From Adiantum capillus-veneris (taxonomy: Eukaryota; Streptophyta; Polypodiopsida; Polypodiales; Pteridaceae): a stretch of DNA of 64,000 nucleotides. Position 1 is the stretch's first letter; the number at the start of each line of letters is the position of its first letter. The position numbers were made by a program, and so were the translations under genes. Positions 42,729-55,010 of the stretch are shown piece after piece. Location: positions 95,001,247 through 95,065,246 of the forward strand of contig CM043954.1 in the NCBI GenBank assembly GCA_014529385.2, written 5' to 3'. The notes under the pieces are model-generated. The model ran no database searches, had not been told where the DNA came from, and saw only the letters and a program-made list of their open reading frames with translations.

Positions 42729-45351
42729 TGATAGTCGTTTTTCGGATCTCCGTAATTGCCATAGTAAGTTAACCCACCCTATCAAATCACTTAAACACTA
42801 TGGCTATCCCTACCATTTCACTATACATAGGCATGTGTGAGTTAGGAGACTTCCCCCATATTTTCTTAAAAACCCTCAATTAGCTAGTCATTGGGCTAGT
42901 TGAGCCAAAAAAAATAAAAATATAAATAATAAAAATTAAAAAAATTAAAAAAATAAAATAAAAATTATAAGTATATAATGGCCCATTTGTGTGTAAATAT
43001 TTCATTGTATATAGGGCCTAAATAAAAGGATTTTTCATAATTATTTTCGTATTTATTTGAATATTTCTACCTATGGTGTGTTATTTATGCTATGTACATT
43101 GACTCACCATTACTATATTTTTTCTTACCATTTTGCATACTCTTTATTCCATATAAAAATAATTTCATGCAAGCTTCTCTTATTTTTGGTGTAACTCCAT
43201 CCCAACAAAAATCCAAAAAAACTAGCTCTATTTATGTGTATATTTTTTCACTATTGTGATTTTTTCCTTCCTACATCTATTCTCTATTACTCTCATAAAT
43301 TAGACCACCAAAAATATTCATCTTTTTATGGTAGACTTATAATGAGAGAGATTTATTTTGACCCCTTTATATTTTTTCCACCTATATTACTTATATTTGA
43401 CATGTACATATTTTTTTAAGACCCCTCAATATTTGATTTTCTTAGTTGTATTATTCACTTATATCATGATCTCAACAATATCTTCAATTATAGACCTACC
43501 AAATAAGGTCAAGGGTATGTGGAATGCATGCATGCACCATGGGAAGCTCACTCTTGGAGGTATTCAAAAGAATCATCCAAAGAAGGACCTCACAAGGACT
43601 TTGTGCAGTGGAAAAAACAGTCCGTTTTGCTGAATTTTTAAAGATCGCATGCTCCCCGAATTTGAAAAGGTGATACAAACAAAAGTTGTAGCTTGTGAGC
43701 TGAACTTTCACCTCAAGTTTTTTCATATTTTTTTGAGCTACGAGCTGTGAGCTATGATTTTATTGGTGGACCCCAGTTTTCCCATGCTATGCAGCCACTT
43801 TATCATTTTCCTCTTTCACACACACTCCTCCCTCTCCTTCCCACTCCCAAACCTGCAACTCCCATGTCCTAATTCACCCTCTTCACCATTTCTACATCTC
43901 TCACACCTCCGTAGCCTTCATCCTCCATTTCTACACCCTATGTGTCTCCCTTTCTCTCTACATATATGTCCATATTACCATACTCTCTTCAGCTTTGTAA
44001 AGAACTTCAAAAAATCAGCAAAAATCCAAGGATAACCTCTGCAAATGAAGGCTTTTATCATGAATTTTTCAAGGTTTGAAATAACATAGCTTCATCGACA
44101 CGCGTTACTTCGCCATGCTGACTGCTTCTTATTCCGGTGATGTAAAGAGGTGAATGTCAACTTCTCCAAAGCTTCAACCTCTCTTTACAAGCTCATCCCT
44201 TCTCTAACTTTTCTCATCATATATCTCACCATTTGGTGAATGATTTTGTAAATATTTTTTAGTGATAATTACTAACTACTAACCACTAACCTTATTGTAA
44301 AATGCACCCTCTACTAGAGTAGGCACTCCCAAATTATTCACTCAATCCTCTCTCCTATCATCCTCAATAATTCTCTTCCCTTGAGCCCACATCCATGTGA
44401 CTCAAAGAACAAGAGAGACCCACCCTCATTAAAAATATATATATATATGCATAATCTTTTATTCCTTCAAATAAACTTGATTAGGCGTAATCCTAATCTG
44501 GGCTTCTAAAACCTATAAATAGAGCCCTTCTCTCCCTTATAAATCATCACATGATCACACTACACCACACCATTCTCAACACATAACACACCACTCTTCA
44601 AGCCTAGTTGTGTAGAGTGTGTGCATCGTGAGTGCTCTATTCCATCATTACACATAGGTGCATGGAGAAGCTTGAATTTAGTTATGTCATCTAGAGGAGT
44701 GGAGTATATGCCATACTCTTTACCACACTTGTAGCCTACTCTTGTGCATAAATAAGATTTATAGTTTTGGGTGCAATTGTATGCTGCAACCACGACTCTT
44801 CTCTCCAAATTGACTTGATAAGTTGGCTCATCAGGTGGTTGAAGGTATATTTTCCTTGAAGTTTTTTGGCCATTTCATGATTGGTGGTTTGAGGGCTTGT
44901 TGAATTGTTTGCCTAAAAGGTCAATTGTAAGAGGGTGCTCGGTGAGAGAGCTCCCGTGACCCTAAGACAGTTTTTGTATTGGCAACAAGGTCAAGTTTTG
45001 TGTTGTCTCTCTATTTCTCGTCAAGCTTTGTGTGCATCTAGTCTTTAAGGCTAAGACTGAGTTGCTCAAGTTGATTTGTGCTCTTTACCTCTTTATGGCA
45101 TGGTGAATGTTTGTGTCTGGTGTGTGTGGCTATCTTGCATTCCCCTCTCTTTGTGCGTTTGAGTACAAGGAGATATCACGTGCGTCCTAGTTCGCATCTA
45201 CAACTAGGTGGTGCCCCTTTTCTTATTTGGTTTCTGGCTGTGGGTTGTTGTTGTCTCTTATTGTGCTTGCCCCAGCCCCAATTGAGCAGCACGGGAGCCT
45301 CGAAGGGTGTTTAGAGGCCGCTCTTCTTGTTGCCCGCCCCGGACCGCCTCA
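42729..45351 (+). repeat. Tat-B 3' LTR (2623 bp, full length)
   Basis: Begins TGATAGTCG, ends CCGCCTCA at 45351. It keeps the segment 44641-45133 that the 5' LTR lost. Part of that segment (TGTAAGAGGGTGCTCGG... CCTAAGACAG) resembles Tat-A LTR sequence near 7899-7950, which shows that the longer form is ancestral. TATA box near 44514. Confidence 0.92.
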
Positions 45352-45458
45352 GCAGGATCGTGGATCTGATTGCTAATGCAGGCAACCTCTATCTTTTTCA
45401 AAAATTCTTCCACATCTTCATCACTTCTTCCATGAAATTCTAGATAAGAGAAAGCCAT
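45352..45458 (-). pseudogene. Tat-M gag N-terminus, cut by Tat-B
   Basis: On the minus strand, from the ATG at 45458: MAFSYLEFHGRSDEDVEEFL and on to about residue 35, ending at the Tat-B LTR junction. It matches the Gag start of Tat-C (MASVAFPTFTGKVGEDAADF). The next part of gag is not seen next to 32157 on the other side, so some of it was lost along with the left end of the insertion. Confidence 0.8.
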
Positions 45459-45561
45459 GGATACCCAAGTTCCAATGCTTTGAGAACCCCTTCTAACACA
45501 CGTGTAAGAACCCAAAACTTTTTACTGACTCAATCCCCAGAAACTTCAATGGAGCTCATTT

Positions 45562-45780
45562 TTAGATAAGCACAAACACATGCACATCAAATGAATTTTC
45601 ATAATTAATCATTGGAATTACAACAGGCAAAGGGGATTCCAGTCTCTCTCTTAATCTTCTTGGCCCAAACATAAAGACTATGTGCTGTTGGAAAAAAATC
45701 TTCCTGGACACATGAACATTTATCTGGATTCTTTGTGTTAGATGAAAAGGAGTGAATTGAGGTCTGTTTTGATCATCCAT
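45562..45780 (-). CDS. Small ORF upstream of gag (Tat-M)
   Basis: 72 codons (219 nt) from the ATG at 45780; an in-frame upstream ATG at 45804 would add eight codons. Motifs: PFHLTQRIQINVHVSRKI, FFQQHIVFMFGPRR, VVIPMINY and the ending FDVHVFVLI. Gap-free alignment with small ORF b of Tat-B and the ORF of Tat-C, although the elements belong to different families. It ends 103 bases before gag. Confidence 0.7.
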   Translation of the reverse strand: MDDQNRPQFTPFHLTQRIQINVHVSRKIFFQQHIVFMFGPRRLRERLESPLPVVIPMINYENSFDVHVFVLI

Positions 45781-46456
45781 TAAAGCCAACCATGCAGCTC
45801 CCAAGCAGGCACACTTGACTTATCCTCTGATTTTGACATTATTTCAGTAGCATAACAGCATAAATGGCTCAAAAGACCGAAAAACCAGCCATCACAACTT
45901 GGAAAAATTTTGGCAAAGTTTCCCTAGAAGTAGATCAAAATATAGACTTTATATGTATTCATAATCTGCCAACAATAGAACCCGAGCATCAAGTAGAAAT
46001 CACTAGTACATAGCCTATGGCGAGGTCACAAAAAGGGTGGTCCAGCCACCTGTATCATCGAAAGGATCTCACATTTGAGAATCCCCCAGCTCAATAAAAC
46101 CTCACGCTATCGACCCTCTCACAAAAGCTTATGCAAATCTCGTATAATTAAGTCTCGGAAATGACTATCTTCTAGACCAAGTCTCAAAAATGGTTGGGAC
46201 TGCCAAATAAAACCAAGTATGGCTCCACAAAGGTGTACAATGGCAGTGTCAACAAGTAACATACAATACTAGACAATGCGCTCAAACATGCACCAAATGA
46301 TGCATACCCACAGCAACTGCAAGTGACTTCCACCTGCCAGTGTATTGCTCTACTCCAGCTACATGTACCTGTGTGAATCACTTGTACCTGTACCTGTAAC
46401 CTGTAACCTATAGTTTGCAATCTGTAACCCCGAAGCTGAAGGTACTCGAAGACGAT

Positions 46457-46473
46457 CCTCCGTGGGGGCACCA
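46457..46473 (-). promoter_or_regulatory. Tat-M primer-binding site
   Basis: The minus strand reads TGGTGCCCCCACGGAGG, identical to Tat-C, six bases after the LTR end at 46480. It fixes the orientation of the LTR at 46480-47663 as a 5' LTR on the minus strand. Confidence 0.85.
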
Positions 46474-46479
46474 AAAGAA

Positions 46480-47663
46480 TGTGAGCGGGATGGAAACACA
46501 CACAATGCCTCTATAATCACCCGACACACACTCTTGGGATGATACACAGACACACACACACACACACACACTATGGGGTACCACTCGGCTTACACAAACC
46601 CACCTGGCCGAGACAGAGAACCCATCTGGCCGAGACAGAGAACACACTGATGGAGTGAGAGGAGAGAGACTATTCATTTGCCCACTCAACACAGAGGCGC
46701 ACACACACACACACACCCCCAAAAAACTCAGCTCAAAAGAGGAAGATTTTTTATTATTAGATACAATTGAGCTTGGTCCAACAACAACGGGGCTAATAGC
46801 TCACACAATATGGATGAAATATGCCAGATACAATCACAAATTGGAGCAGAGACTTCTCTCACAAGAGAAACTTACACAGCCAATACAACAGGAAAAAGTA
46901 AGAAATTTGGCAAATTGGACAGCACCATTGCATCTCAAGCGACCAAAAACCCCAGTCTACAATATCGAAGTGCTCAAATCCGACCTCGGATGAGCAGTTT
47001 ATGGCCAAAACAGGCTCCAAAAACAGCCAAAACTGAGTTGCAGTTGTTCTTCCTCTTCTCTCCACGTTTTTTTGGTCTTTTTCTTAGGTTTTTTAGTGTC
47101 CACACTTCACTTTATCCCTTGGGCACCTTTGGCCTTTTGATTGACCTCAAACGGACCCCGAAAACAGGCCAAAAAATGATCACGCAGTGCATTTTTGTCA
47201 CCCTTCTACATCCATCCACATACTTGGCACTCAACTTTTTCCAATAATACATCCTGCAATCACATGAGGTGGCCCCCCAATGCAGTTCTCATGATGACCT
47301 TTTTGCATAATTCATCACAAGAAAACACTAGTTGTGTCCGTACTTATCCACGTGCAAGTCTTGACCCCATTCGACCTTCTGATGCCACTAGATGCCATCT
47401 GACGCACCTGCTTACCTCATGTAGTCGTCTCGCGGATCGCTTCTTCCAGAAGTTTTACGCACTACCAACTCCTCATTATTATAGAAAAAACACACAGGTA
47501 CTGGTGATAATGAAAATCGATGTACTATGTACACGTTGTCCCACCTGTACACATGTGGTCCCCATGTAACCACCTGGCTCTGTAAAATGGGCAATCCTTT
47601 ATTCGATGCACCATGCATGTGTATGCACATATGCACAATCACTTCTTCCCAAAAACTTCTAAC
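46480..47663 (-). mobile_element. Tat-M 5' LTR, outer end truncated
   Basis: Paralogous to 5281-5785 plus 18003-18640 without the Tat-A insertion. Ends on the minus strand in CCGCTCACA. Homology with the other LTR stops at about 47663, about 80 bases short of the expected start, so the outer end is lost or replaced. Contains AC microsatellite runs at 46550-46570 and 46689-46708. Parts match at roughly 88-90 percent by eye, much more divergent than the LTR pair of Tat-A. Confidence 0.82.
46575..46612 (-). promoter_or_regulatory. U5 hairpin plus primer-site-like nonamer (Tat-M)
   Basis: On the minus strand CTCGGC (46612-46607) pairs with GCCGAG (46589-46584), then TGGTACCCC (46583-46575). Stem bases differ from Tat-A/B/C but pairing is kept. 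In the other Tat-M LTR (5361-5396) the stem has changes compatible with G-U pairing. Confidence 0.5.
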
Positions 47664-47999
47664 AATGCAAATTGCTAGAATTTTGCTTGTAGACACACTC
47701 ACCACAAAAATTTTGTCCCCCTTTTGGTATTTCTTTATTATTTATGCTTTGCAAAGTACAATATCTAAGGGTCCTCTCTTTACAGGTGCTCCCAAGATGA
47801 TCTACCAAAGAATAGGTTCATGATACACGTGTATAGATTCTACATGTGGACTCTAGCCCAAAAGAATAGTAATGAAAAGATAATTCTCCAATAACATTTG
47901 AGGCCCAAATTTGGCACCCATTAGGCTAGCCCATAAAACGTGGGCATTCATATAGTGCTTGTCAGCACCTCCTAAAACGGGACTTTTTGTATAGTCTTG
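47664..47999. other. No gene seen
   Basis: Sequence between the truncated Tat-M LTR and a decayed gypsy copy. No motif recognised. Confidence 0.4.
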
Positions 48000-50340
48000 C
48001 TACATCATCCTCTACATAATTTTGAATTCTTGATTTATTTTTGGACCATCTCTTCCACTTTTGGTTGCTCGTCTAGCTCCTTGTCCAATGGCACTTCATC
48101 TTTTAAAAATCTCAATAGACTCACATGGAATGCGTTGTGAATATTCAAGTATTTGGCAACTTTGATCAGAAGCATACATTGTTTATCCTTCCTTATAATT
48201 AGAAGGGTCCATAGTACCAGAAACTAAGATTTGGGAAAGACCTCTCCTTACCCTTTGCTTTCTTAAGCATGCTTGGCTCAAAATGGAGTAGAACCCAATC
48301 ACTCTCCTACAATTTCAAGTCATATCGATGCTTGTCTAGTGCCTTCTTATGGTGTGCCTAAGATTTTTGTAAATAAGGATTTAATATTTACGTGATCACT
48401 CAAAAATTTTATGTGATCACGAAATGTTAATTAACGTTAACAACCATATAAATTGGCTTTTTTCAAAATTGGTTTCTTCCCCCGTCATCCAATAGTTTAA
48501 ATGCATAACTTTGTCAACTTAACAAAAGATTCACCTTATCAACTAGATGTTCACTCTAATGTCATTTTAAGTGATTACGTGAATTTTAAATCCCTGAAAT
48601 TTTAAATTGCAAAGCCTCCCTTAGCTTGGCAAAATCAATGTCTGAATCTTGTGTGGATTGATCTACTTCAAAGATCTTGTCCTTGATGCTCAAAGCTGGT
48701 GGAGTCTTCTTGAGCACACTTGACAATCTCAAATGGCATCCCCCCATAGAAGTGTGAGCAATGTTGTTGTAAAAAACTTTCACCAAGGGTAAATAATTCT
48801 CCCACTAAGTCTTATGATATGAGATATAGGTCTTCAATACATCTAAAACCATCGCGCTGGCTATCATTAATTACCCATTTGTCTATGGATGAAATGAGGA
48901 AAAGGGATTTAAGCTGAGTGCATATATTCCCCCACAACTCTCTTTAAAACAAGCTCGTAAATATGGGGTATCTGTCTGGTACTATATATTCAGGCATGCC
49001 ATGCAATCAAAAAATATAAGAGAGACTTTTTCAGCTTTCATTGTTTTCTTTATCGGGATGAAGTGAGCTTACTTCCTACATCTATTGATGAGTATAAATT
49101 CCATCATGCCCAATATGAGTCTTAGGAATACCAAACATGAAATCCATTTCTATACTCTCCCAAGGTCTATTTGGAATAGGCAAAAACTATAGGATTCTTG
49201 GGGGTTTATGTCTCAGCAAACTTGAACTTTTGACACACCCAAAAAGTGCGAACAAACTTATCCGTATCCTTCTTGAGTTGAGGCAATTAGAAATAATTTC
49301 ACTCCTTTCAAGATATTATCAATGTCTCTAAGCCCAACAAAAGGCAGATTATGGCACTCCATCAACACCTTTCTCCTCAAATCCTTAGTGACACACAACA
49401 TGGTCTTTCTCATCAAACTACCTTCTTTGATAGTATAACCTGCAATTGTATCCCCACTTTGTAATTGGTCCAATATGTATGAAAAAACAAGATATGTAAC
49501 GTATTGACCAAGCATATCTTCAAAATTTTGGTGATGTACCATCGAGATGGCCGATACCCGCCCGTGGCTTTTTTTTTAAATGTGTTTGCCACCAAATTCT
49601 TCTTTTGTGTAACATGGAAAACCCAGAAATGGAACTGATAAAAAATATTCACCCATATCATTTGCTTATCTAAAATCTAATTCTAGGAGAAGGAGTATTT
49701 CAAACTTCGATTATCTATTAACACTGTGAAATCTGATCCAAGTAGGAAATGTCGCCATTGAGTGACAGCATGTATCACTTCTATTAGCTCTTTCTTGTAG
49801 CTCTATACAATCTTCTTAGGTCTAGAGAACATTTTACTCTTGTAGGCTATGATACAGCCCTCTTGCATTGAGAACACTCCAAGACCATTACCAAGAGTAT
49901 CATACTAAACTTCAAAATGTTTCTACATTTTGAAATGCTATAAGTTTTTAGGGTTCCCACGTAAACAAAATCCCTTTTTGATTTCGGGTACTCAACATAG
50001 AAGAAATCTCCATAAAATCTCTAATTAGTCACTTGTAGTAAGAGCATAAACCTAAAAAGAAAACTTATTGTCTAATTTTGGCCAATTTTGAATGGTTTCT
50101 ATCTTAGCCGGGTGCATTTGCACACCTTCTACTAAGATGATGTGTACCAAAAACTGGAGCTTTGGCAAGAAAACCTTTCTCTTTTCTCCATTGACCATAG
50201 ATTTATTAGTACACTTGCAATTAGGATCATGTAATAAGGAGAGTAGAGAGAGATAGAATGCATAATAGACTAGTGAAAAATCCAAATTTAGATTAGCACT
50301 ATTCCGAAGTGATGTCATTTACCCTGCCCATGCTCTCAAA
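48000..50340 (-). pseudogene. Decayed Ty3/gypsy copy (minus strand)
   Basis: Fragments in the expected minus-strand order. 50318-50052: end of RT (LPKLQFLVHII, GVQMHPAKIETIQNWP). About 49900-49600: RNase H-like block (VIAYKSKMFS, QWRHFLLGSDF). 49542-49258: start of integrase (GYTIKEGSLMRKTMLCV, ECHNLPFVGL). 48786-48586: later integrase (NIAHTSMGGCHLRL). About 48120-48060: acidic tail (DEVPLDKELDEQPKVEEMV). Stops and shifts are very frequent; no LTR could be matched. One of the older layers of the window. Confidence 0.7.
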
Positions 50341-50739
50341 AGCTAGACCTTAGATGGAAATATAGACAACTAGAGCTAGTAGGCATGAATACAAGGGGTT
50401 GGTTATCCTTGAATATAGGATGCCATGGTTCATTAAGATCACCTCCTTATATGATGCTATAGGTGGGTGGTAGATAAGTGCACACATGTGAGGCATTTGT
50501 GGTATTGAATTTTCAAATCACCCTCTGTGGCCACCAGCCATTGACCATAGTACTGATAGAATGTATATCAAGATTTTCTTCAAGGATTGGTTATCCTTTA
50601 CATGATGCAACATGTCCTTGTGTCAAAGGGTATCTACAATATTGTATTGGGCATTGATTTATTCTTATTTTGAGGATGTAGGCAACGTTCAGGATGTTGC
50701 AGGTTTTGGTGGTAGGGTTGCTACTGCCAGAGCTGTTTT
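50341..50739. other. No gene seen
   Basis: Between the decayed gypsy copy and the copia gag scrap. It may contain the decayed beginning of the same copia gag, but no motif is clear. Confidence 0.4.
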
Positions 50740-50920
50740 GCCTACGACTGAGCAAGCTCATTGGGATGTAAGGGAAGCGTAGGCTCATGCATTGATTGCA
50801 TTGTATATACAGTGCACTATTACTCCTCATATTTGTTCAAAAACATATATAAAATACACTTGGGATATTCAGGTTGGTCTTTATGCAAGTCGCAATGAGG
50901 CTAAAATTGCATTGTTGCGT
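50740..50920 (+). pseudogene. Ty1/copia gag fragment
   Basis: The plus-strand frame EQAHWDVREA-stop-AHALIALYIQ, TITPHI, TWDIQVGLYASRNEAKIALL matches the conserved gag block of plant copia elements (WDVREAKAHALIAL... AWDIL..LY..RNEAKI). One internal TAG. Nothing else of the element is recognisable nearby. Confidence 0.75.
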
Positions 50921-51129
50921 TGTCGGGATGTGTGTGGTCTAGCTGGGAAGGTGCAAAACCTCTGGCTGTGAGAGTTCGTGATGAGAGTGACAAACACTTT
51001 GTGAAAATTGTTTGTGGAGAATCACCAACACTCTTTCTAATGGTGAGTGAAAATTTAAGAGCGTTCGTGACAGCAAAGTCACAAACCCTCTTTCTTATCG
51101 TGCTTGTAAATTTCTTGTTTTCGTAGTTG
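50921..51129. other. No gene seen
   Basis: A 68-codon plus-strand open frame (50920-51126) has no recognised motif. Confidence 0.35.
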
Positions 51130-52119
51130 AGATTATGATGAGAGGATCACCGAATCACATTCAATCTCAATTAAAAGACCATTTAAAAAACACTAAATTT
51201 TTAGCCATGAAACCTCAATGCTCATACAAGAAAAAATCTCAATCAAAACCCAAACCTCTTTCATGGTATCATGTAGCCTCGCCCCCAATTACATAGTCAT
51301 AACATCAAACAGTTGAAAGAAATACTCAAGCTTCCACCTTCATGGCAACAATTTTACGAATTTGCAGAGATTTAAGAGCTTCTAAAATGAATCCCACACA
51401 CCATTTTGATAAGGGGAAACCCTAATTCACTCCCTCACAAGCTCAGATACAAGATTACAAAGAGGCGGGACTGCCCTACACATAGATTGAGCAACCATGG
51501 AAGCAATTGTATAGTGGAGAAAAATTGCAGTTTTTTTCTGTAAAATGCAGCCCTCTCTCTATTACCCATGGCAATATGAGTTGGTGTGTCAATGTTTGGG
51601 CCATTTTGCCATGTTGGACCAAAACTATGTCATTTTCAGCTCATTTTTAACACACAATGCCATTTTTGATGCGGAAAATCCCAAATGGACTCAAAAAATC
51701 CCTAAATTTGTGGGATCACTCGCATAAGCATAAAAATCATAGATAAGCATCATTTTTCATCAATATACCATTTTGGGTCACTTTCCGTGCAAATCTGCAA
51801 CAACACCTGTTAACTGCTATTTTTGGTAGTTTTTGCCCACATCACTCTTTATAGGCGAGATGAGTATGCCACCATGAAACACTTGGACTATGTACATTTC
51901 CAAACCAAATTAAGCATCTTATCAAGTGAAAAAGAATGCAAATGCGCCAAATCCAAGGCCATGACTCCCCGAATAGGTATGTACATGATAGCGACCGCAG
52001 TAGCCACTTCAACATATATCACAATATGTACATGATTGCTTTTATTTGCATACATCGAGAAGTGTCAAGAGTGAGGCAAATGTTTTTATTTCACATTATG
52101 TATGTGCCACGGCACGACA
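51130..52119 (-). mobile_element. Gyp-R 3' LTR (left boundary approximate)
   Basis: On the minus strand a purine tract (TTTAGAGGGGGTGGA) at 52120-52134 is followed by TGTCGTGCCGTGGCAC, an LTR start at 52119. A TATAAAGAG box lies at about 51848-51856 on the minus strand. The far end is not marked by a second copy; the boundary at 51130 is a guess. Confidence 0.55.
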
Positions 52120-52134
52120 TCCACCCCCTCTAAA
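52120..52134 (-). promoter_or_regulatory. Gyp-R polypurine tract
   Basis: TTTAGAGGGGGTGGA on the minus strand, between the integrase end and the LTR start. Confidence 0.65.
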
Positions 52135-52329
52135 CCTGGACATCTCCAATATGTGTCACAACAAGATTTGTAAAGCATTAAAACTCATGGTCAGACGCCA
52201 TATTTTCACTTTCATCCTCAATTTGCATATAGTTGGATTCATCATCCTCTTCACTTGGTTGTAAATCAAATGGATAAGCATCCCCTCTTCTTTTGAATAA
52301 TTTAATTCTTTTTCTTGCAATGGGAATTT

Positions 52330-53081
52330 TCATTTATGTCCCATCGAGTTCACGCAAGGTGTAAGTTGCATTTCCATGCACATGTTTAACAACATAAGTA
52401 CCAAACCATCTCTTTGCAAGATTCCTTATTGTAGAGTGCAGGTTTTCAAAGCTACTATCATACACCAACACCCAATCACCTTCTTCAATGTCTTTTGGTA
52501 TGAGCATATGCCTCTTGTCAAATCTGTCTTTGTTTTTCAACCTTGCATTCTTTAGTCGAGCTTTTGCAAGCTCAATGTCTTCATGCCTTCTTCCAATTTC
52601 CGTATGTCCAATGCAAAAAGGTCTTCTCTATTCATTCCATCTTCACATGGCAATACATTCCATGTAAGAACTACATCTTCAATTGGCATCACAGGCTTTT
52701 CACCATACATCAATTCAACAACCCAGTGACTGAACTATGTATTGTATGGTCAACCCACTATGCAAATGGCAGTAACCTTGGCCACTCTCCAGGCTTATCT
52801 TCACAAGCCTTATCTAAAGCTTTGATTATTGGAGAATACCCTCTTTCACTTTTGCCATTTTCCTCTGGGTTATAAGCACAAGTTAAAGCTAGTTTGATGC
52901 CCATTCTGAAGAAGAATTCCCTTCATTCATCAGCATCCAGTTCTCCTCTATCTGTAGTTATCTTTCCCACACATCCATAGCAACAGATCACATCTTCGAG
53001 AAGGAATTTACATACAACTTGTGTACTCTTTGTCCTCAATGCAAGCCCTTCAACTTGATTGGACAAATCTTCTCTTGTGAG
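52330..53081 (-). pseudogene. Gyp-R integrase, 3' half
   Basis: Minus strand from the Tat-C junction: LTREDLSNQVEG, VICCYGCVGKITTDRGEL (53150-52923 frame; second catalytic Asp in DRGEL), then KLALTCAYNPEENGKSERG with the catalytic Glu, KACEDKPGEWPRL, and the C-terminal EGDWVLVYDSSFENLH...RWFGTYVV...YTLRELDGT (52540-52334). Several stops. This is a Ty3-type integrase different from the Tat elements here. Confidence 0.85.
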
Positions 53082-55008
53082 TGAGGCATGCTTTTCCATG
53101 CATGGGAACCCCCCCATATATTTTTGCTCTTTTATCAAAATATTTCCCATTATATAAGTTACTTTTGATTTTTTTCTTCCTTTTTCACAAACGTTTTAGC
53201 CTTTATTAAATAAATAATACTTATGCTAATCAATCACGATGTAGCATAATAAGTAAGCTTTCTTTGTTGATCTCTCTTTTGACCTTAAAATTATTAAATA
53301 TATATATTCTAGTATTTTCTAATATATTTTTTTTCATGTATGTATATTATTCCACTCTACCAAATATTTTATTCACTAGTTTTCATTTTCAAACCTCAAC
53401 CCCACTTTCAAATTTCAATAATACCTCCATCTCGATGATTGCCAATCTTTTCAACACTCTAGGTCATGTTTTCATACACATGAAGGAGCTTACACTTGAA
53501 GGCAAGAGAGAAGTCCACTCAAAGGGGACCACCAAAAGACTTTTGCAGCCACAAATAATACATTATTTGGCTGAATTTTTTAAGTAAAGAAGAACCCTGA
53601 ATCTGAAGGAGCGTTCAACATGAAAGATGTAGCTCGTCATCTCAACTTTTAGCTCAATTTTTTTCAGAATTTTTGGAGTTATGAACACGGAGATATGATT
53701 TTTGTAGTGGACCCCAGTTTTCTCGTGTAAAGGTGACACAGGCCATCCCCACTTTTCTTCCTTCTAGAATGGCTATGGTTCTACAAGTCTTCAAGCATGA
53801 TTACAAGAGACAAGGCTCTTTTAATGAGGTCTTGGCTAGTCTAGAGTAATTCTATCACCATTTTTGGAGGATCCATCCTCATCAACAAATATCCACCTTC
53901 GACAACCTCTCTTATAATTTTCTTACCTCTCTCTTCTCTCCCCAATAAGCTTATCTCTATCCAAAGCTAGACTATTGTAAATATTTCCTATCCTCTACAT
54001 CCTACCCACATTCTCTCTTTTTCTCTCTCTATTGACTCTGATATTTTAAATAATGAGGAGACAAGATGGGAGCCACAATCACATGCACCCCATTTTCCTA
54101 GTCACCAAAGTGGGACACTCACCTCAAATAGAAATATTGCTAAATCCTTCCCTCCTTCCCTATATAAGGAGGCCATGAGAGCTCACTTGGGGGAGAGAAC
54201 ACACACACCCACACACCTATCCATACACACTCTTGTGCTACATGCTTGTAGCATGAACCCTAATCACATAATCACAACACCATCATCATCACCATCACCA
54301 TGCACAAAAGATAAGCACCACACCTCCACACCACTTGTAATTAAGGGTTGAAGGCACAATTTCAAGAAGAAGAAGGGTGGACACACTCATGATATTCCTC
54401 GCCATCAACTCCCATCTCTCCATTATGCCTCCTACGATCTTGTTCCCTTCTCATTTTCCTGCCATACGCTACCTATTGTACTCATCTTTTGCAAGCAATC
54501 AACACACTCCATCTTGGTGCCATACTTTGTGTCGCTTTGGATACATCTCATTGTGAGTATGGTATATGCTTGTTCCTTGCCATTTTTTTTCTGCTTATGT
54601 TAAGGTGTGCGGATTCGCCATCACACACACACACTCTCTCTCCCTCTCATATTCCTATCATCTTGCTACTTCCATCTTAAGGTGTGCGGATTCGCCACCT
54701 TTTGTATGAGAAGTGAGCATACTTGCATGTATCCCTGACCTCGTTATCTTCCTTACTACATGCACGTGTAGCGAGCCCATTCTCACTCACTCACCACTCC
54801 TCTCACCTTATTCTCCGACCACCCCATTCCACATTTGGGCGTGGATCTTGAAATTGTTTTCCATGCATGCTTCATTGTGTATATGTATGCGTCCTAGCCG
54901 CATATCTTGCTAGGTGGTGCCCCTATTGTGTATTCCCCATGATGAGGCCATTGTGCATAGTGTTGGTGTAGAGGCCACCGGGTCTATTTTTTTCACTTTC
55001 GCCTCTCA
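53082..55008 (+). repeat. Tat-C 5' LTR
   Basis: Begins TGAGGCATGC and ends GCCTCTCA. TATA box TATATAAGG at 54161-54169. The open frame 53264-53587 recurs in the 3' LTR (58768-59091) only because the LTRs are near identical. Confidence 0.93.
54893..54923 (+). promoter_or_regulatory. U5 hairpin plus primer-site-like nonamer (Tat-C)
   Basis: CCTAGC (54893-54898) pairs with GCTAGG (54909-54914) over a 10-base loop, followed by TGGTGCCCC (54915-54923), 96 bases before the primer site. Against Tat-A and Tat-B the inner stem pair is C-G where they have T-A: both sides have changed. Confidence 0.6.
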
Positions 55009-55010
55009 TT

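Larger units (their letters stand above)
34747..45351 (+). mobile_element. Tat-B: Tat-lineage retrotransposon with nonsense codons
   Basis: 10.6 kb: 5' LTR 34747-36805, primer site 36809-36825, small ORFs a and b, gag, protease, RT, two RNase H domains, integrase, purine tract, 3' LTR 42729-45351. Same family as Tat-A in coding sequence and in both LTR ends; the LTR middle differs. It inserted in Tat-M gag (right junction 45351/45352). No left target copy can be given because Tat-B' is truncated. The LTRs are near identical outside a 493-bp deletion and an A/T-rich indel. Confidence 0.92.

Noticed and set aside
53264-53587. 107-codon frame present twice (also 58768-59091)
   Set aside because: Identical only because the two Tat-C LTRs are near identical; no motif and AT-rich.
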